Positions 6,619-7,317 of a DNA stretch of 7,317 nt are shown here, in pieces; within the stretch, counting starts at the first letter, position 1, and the number at the start of each line of letters is the position of its first letter. Both the position numbers and the translations under genes were made by a program. Source of the DNA: JBCBKZ01 sp039026975 (GTDB lineage: Bacteria > Bacteroidota > Bacteroidia > J057); assembly GCA_039026975.1 (NCBI GenBank), contig JBCCLI010000343.1, positions 1 to 7,317 on the forward strand, in the 5' to 3' direction. The notes beneath the pieces are model-generated. The model worked only from the letters and a program-made list of their open reading frames with translations. It was not told the DNA's origin and ran no database searches.

Positions 6619-6984
6619 TTATGCTACATTAGCAGCATTATTGTTTCTAGGGTAGAGAGATTGGGCAGAGAGTGAATAGGGTTTGTATTTGTGAGGAACA
6701 TGCTTCCATATTTTCTTAGCAGTTTCACAAATTTTAGTCAGACCATGAATAATTTCCTGTTCTAAATCCCTAATTTTTTTAGGATCTTGGTTGGAGAATG
6801 ACTCTCCGAGTATTTTTTCGAGGTTTTCACACTTATAGGCAAGCGCAACAATGAAATCTGCATGAATACCATGTTTAGTGAATTCTGCTAAATCTCTGGC
6901 AGCAGAAATCATTTTTTCATTGCAGATACTTAATAACTGTTGTGAACTAAGCTTCGCTATAAGTGGTTTTACCTGAGATTCCAT
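6619..6984 (-). CDS. Small helical protein of unknown function
   Basis: A 121-residue protein from the ATG at 6984. An in-frame GTG at 6990 would add two residues; I prefer the ATG. I do not recognise the family. Residues 1-95 look almost wholly helical, with heptad-like spacing of leucine and isoleucine (PLIAKLSSQQLLSI, DFIVALAYKCENLEKIL, IRDLEQEIIHGLTKI), suggesting a small three- or four-helix bundle. The last 25 residues are polar and probably disordered, ending in RNNNAANVA. Cysteines are at 21, 52 and 86. There is no signal peptide or membrane segment, so it should be cytosolic. It appears to be a single-gene unit: a strong terminator follows at 6568-6597, and a weak promoter-like pair lies 32 bases upstream. 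The terminator, codon use and unbroken frame argue that it is a real gene. Two copies of a 14-base repeat flank it. Confidence 0.78.
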   Translation of the reverse strand: MESQVKPLIAKLSSQQLLSICNEKMISAARDLAEFTKHGIHADFIVALAYKCENLEKILGESFSNQDPKKIRDLEQEIIHGLTKICETAKKIWKHVPHKYKPYSLSAQSLYPRNNNAANVA

Positions 6985-7015
6985 AAGCACTTAAGAGGTT
7001 AAAATGTTAAAACAG

Positions 7016-7042
7016 CAAGTGTAATTTTAAACCTTCATTCAA
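7016..7042 (-). promoter_or_regulatory. Weak promoter candidate for the small helical gene
   Basis: On the minus strand TTG (7042-7040) is followed after 16 bases by TACACTTG (7023-7016), one mismatch from TAnnTTTG. The spacing is slightly short. The ATG at 6984 lies 31 bases further on. The same TAnnCTTG variant lies before the methyltransferase gene. Confidence 0.3.
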
Positions 7043-7059
7043 GGGTATTATAAGTGCAA

Positions 7060-7073
7060 AGACTGAAAGGTCT
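7060..7073. repeat. 14-bp repeat AGACTGAAAGGTCT, copy 2
   Basis: An exact copy of 6431-6444 in the same orientation, 629 bases away, on the 5' side of the small helical gene. Identity stops at 14 bases on both sides. Confidence 0.6.
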
Positions 7074-7087
7074 CTGACGTATACGTA

Positions 7088-7180
7088 GTGGCAGCGAAAA
7101 AGATTATTGAAGCGTTAAATCACCAACGTACAGTAGACAAAGAAAGATATTATCACCATTTGCGTTCATTACAATATTAA
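7088..7180 (+). pseudogene. Short protein-like reading frame, possible gene remnant
   Basis: From a GTG at 7088 this frame gives 30 residues, beginning VAAKKIIEALNHQRTVDKER and ending HHLRSLQY, then two stops in a row (TAATAA). The frame stays open back to 7067. The peptide reads like a basic amphipathic helix at the end of a larger protein, but there is no ATG, promoter or recognisable family. It is the only coding signal on the plus strand. It could be the decayed 3' end of a gene or a chance frame. Confidence 0.2.
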
Positions 7181-7228
7181 TAAAAAGAAGGGAAAAAACA
7201 AAATACATTATGGGTAAAAGGAGGGCTT

Positions 7229-7317
7229 TTATGATGATTTGTTAGCGGAAGTCCCAAGCCTATGAAATACCTTATTCATTTCTCTAACAGCACTTTCTAT
7301 CCTATACACCCCCAACT
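7229..7317 (-). CDS. Possible C-terminal end of a gene entering from the right edge
   Basis: On the minus strand one frame is open from the edge to a TAA at 7229-7231 and gives 28 residues containing YRIESAVREMNKVFHRLG, which looks helical and charged. The other two minus frames have stops within the first 25 bases. The stretch is too short to assign a family. A plus-strand frame from an ATG at 7262 is also open to the edge, so strand is not certain. Confidence 0.3.
   Translation of the reverse strand, partial: LGVYRIESAVREMNKVFHRLGTSANKSS

Larger units (their letters stand above)
6991..7228. other. Gap upstream of the small helical gene
   Basis: This stretch holds a weak promoter, copy 2 of the 14-base repeat and a short plus-strand reading frame at 7088-7180, each listed separately. 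The rest is AT-rich, especially 7175-7215, and I see no RNA gene in it. Confidence 0.5.

Noticed and set aside
7217..7245. Strong Shine-Dalgarno-like AAGGAGGG followed by ATGATG on the plus strand
   Set aside because: The frame stops after four codons, and ribosome binding sites of this kind are not used by the other genes here.
1..7317. CRISPR array, tRNA or rRNA gene, insertion sequence, toxin-antitoxin or defence system
   Set aside because: I saw no regularly spaced repeats, cloverleaf sequence, transposase domain or recognisable defence protein in the window.

Overview
The window reads as chromosomal DNA from a member of the Bacteroidota, most likely close to the Cytophagales. The grounds are two good matches to the Bacteroidota promoter element TAnnTTTG (both placed to drive genes here), no Shine-Dalgarno sequence in front of the gene starts, a ClpC of Bacteroidota type, and a methyltransferase of a kind common in that phylum. 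The genus cannot be fixed from this sequence. GC content is moderate to low. About 80% of the window is coding and every convincing gene lies on the minus strand.

Layout in the direction of transcription (high to low coordinates): 7317-7229 may hold the tail of a gene that enters from the right edge. 7228-6985 is a gap with a possible small gene remnant and one copy of a 14-base repeat. 6984-6619 encodes a small helical protein of unknown function and ends in a clear intrinsic terminator. 6567-6259 is mostly empty and holds the second copy of the 14-base repeat. 6258-5578 encodes an exported protein with two EF-hands followed by a 17-residue tandem repeat. 5315-4509 encodes a class I SAM-dependent methyltransferase. 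4437-3370 is nuoH, the quinone-site membrane subunit of complex I, which stands alone without nuoG or nuoI. 3084-538 is clpC, the AAA+ unfoldase of the ClpCP protease, ending in a strong terminator. 344-1 is a CoA-binding domain protein of the YccU type, cut by the left edge.

The genes do not form one pathway. ClpC (proteolysis), NuoH (respiration), a methyltransferase and an exported calcium-binding protein look like independent or short transcription units. A TTG-N18-TAGTTTTG promoter directly before nuoH and terminators after clpC and after the small helical gene support this. I found no mobile element, CRISPR array, tRNA or defence system. The most interesting items are the five-unit 17-residue repeat in the EF-hand protein and the isolated, apparently leaderless nuoH.
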